Shown: piece after piece, positions 63,352-64,000 of the stretch
Layout: each line of letters begins with the position of its first letter
Numbering within the stretch: the stretch's first letter is position 1
NCBI GenBank assembly: GCA_041725895.1
Contig: JBGRQA010000004.1
Span: forward strand, 62,001 to 126,000
From: JBGRQA01 sp041725895
GTDB taxonomy: Bacteria; Bacteroidota; Bacteroidia; Bacteroidales; Marinifilaceae
DNA length: 64,000 nt
Direction of reading: 5' to 3'
The notes under the pieces: model-generated
Told to the model about the DNA's origin: nothing
Database searches by the model: none
Seen by the model: the letters and a program-made list of their open reading frames with translations, nothing else
Position numbers and translations under genes: made by a program

Positions 63352-64000
63352 ATGGCGAATGAGAAATTGGGAAAGATATTAGCAATTGACGATAACGAAG
63401 ATATTTTATTCTCTCTGAAACTCTTGCTAAAACAACATGTCGAACTAATTCATACCGAATCGGATCCGGAGCAAATACCCAAACTCCTGAAACAGGAAAC
63501 CTACGATGTCATTCTTTTGGACATGAACTTTACCAAAGATGCTATCAGTGGACAGGAGGGCTATTTTTGGTTAAACAAAATTCTGGAGATGGATCCCCAG
63601 GCAGTTGTTCTTTTCATCACAGCCTACGGGGACATTGAGAAATCAGTAAAAGCAATTAAAGCAGGTGCCACGGACTTTATTCTGAAACCCTGGCAGAACG
63701 AGAAACTACTGGCCACAATCTCCTCCGCAATCCAGCTTCGTAAGTCGAAAAAGGAAGTCAACACTTTAAAAACAAGACAAAAAGAGATCAACGCGGTTCT
63801 GGATCAACCCTTTAGCGACTTTATCGGTACATCTCCCGAGATGCAACAGGTTTTCACGACCATCCAAAAAGTAGCCCAAACCGATGCCAACGTTCTTATT
63901 CTTGGAGAAAACGGAACCGGTAAAGAATTGGTAGCCCGCGCCCTGCACCGCAACTCCAGCCGAAAGGACGAAGTTTTTATTAGTGTCGACCTGGGATCGA
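63352..64000 (+). CDS. sigma-54-dependent response regulator (NtrC family), 3'-truncated by window edge
   Basis: 216 residues are visible. The receiver domain starts KILAIDDNEDILFSL with acidic residues D13 and D14; the phospho-acceptor is D57 (VILLDMNF), with T90 (LFITAYGD) and K112 (DFILKPW) as the other conserved positions. The AAA+ domain begins IGTSPEMQQVF and has the Walker A motif GENGTGKE at about 186-193. The C-terminal helix-turn-helix lies outside the window. It is divergent from the efflux operon with 254 bases between, and is the likely activator of the sigma-54 promoter there. The ATG is preceded by an A-rich stretch. Confidence 0.94.
   Translation, partial: MANEKLGKILAIDDNEDILFSLKLLLKQHVELIHTESDPEQIPKLLKQETYDVILLDMNFTKDAISGQEGYFWLNKILEMDPQAVVLFITAYGDIEKSVKAIKAGATDFILKPWQNEKLLATISSAIQLRKSKKEVNTLKTRQKEINAVLDQPFSDFIGTSPEMQQVFTTIQKVAQTDANVLILGENGTGKELVARALHRNSSRKDEVFISVDLGS

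Noticed and set aside
1..64000. tRNA, rRNA, insertion sequences and prophage
   Set aside because: No cloverleaf-type T-loop consensus, transposase or integrase motifs or terminal repeats were recognised anywhere in the window.

Overview
The window is a piece of a Bacteroidota chromosome, most likely an anaerobic or facultative, gut or marine, Marinifilaceae/Marinilabiliales-like bacterium. That placement is inferred from several things: a type IX secretion (T9SS) cargo with a gliding-motility C-terminal domain next to a PorP/SprF protein, a TonB-dependent receptor, DUF5522, a bifunctional GshF, a group-B type [FeFe] hydrogenase, and -7 promoter boxes of the TAnnTTTG kind. There is no phage, insertion sequence, CRISPR array, rRNA or tRNA that I can see. 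The window is mostly ordinary, densely packed chromosomal genes, cut at both ends (an LptF/LptG permease on the left, an NtrC-type regulator on the right).

Left third (1-32 kb): an LptF/G permease, a lipoprotein, DUF5522 and fmt form one operon. A complete fatty-acid beta-oxidation operon follows (acyl-CoA synthetase, HAD/ECH fusion, thiolase, acyl-CoA dehydrogenase), with a cluster of inverted repeats in its leader. Next come an ECF sigma factor with a probable anti-sigma gene, and then a leftward operon of MarR regulator, MATE exporter and glutathione synthase GshF whose promoter carries two perfect 13-bp palindromes. A cell-wall glucosaminidase, cytidine deaminase, RluA, PanB and DnaK lie beyond. 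After these is a rightward xseA - sensor kinase - xseB - PBP4 - sensor kinase run.

Middle (32-46 kb): an outer-membrane porin has a 4 x 22-bp tandem array upstream. A leftward thiamine salvage operon (TonB receptor, PnuT, thiamine pyrophosphokinase, ThiD) is headed by a clear TPP riboswitch and a near-consensus Bacteroidota promoter. Two paralogous thioredoxins (one exported, one cytosolic), a CCA-adding-type nucleotidyltransferase, a monomeric [FeFe] hydrogenase, an exported endonuclease/phosphatase-family lipoprotein and a beta-helix lipoprotein follow.

Right third (46-64 kb): a PorP/SprF protein and a 3118-residue multi-modular T9SS adhesin (five ~350-aa modules, about fourteen SprB-type repeats, CHU_C-type sorting domain) form a cargo/partner pair. 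A secreted protein built of three diverged repeats and a small hypothetical follow. The window ends with an adaptor-permease-ATPase efflux operon transcribed away from a sigma-54 activator gene; the shared intergenic region contains both a sigma-54 type -24/-12 promoter and a perfect 16-bp palindrome suitable as the activator site. The best candidates for new biology are that sigma-54 efflux circuit, the Cys-rich MarR/MATE/GshF operon, the 22-bp repeat array, the giant adhesin and the triple-repeat secreted protein.
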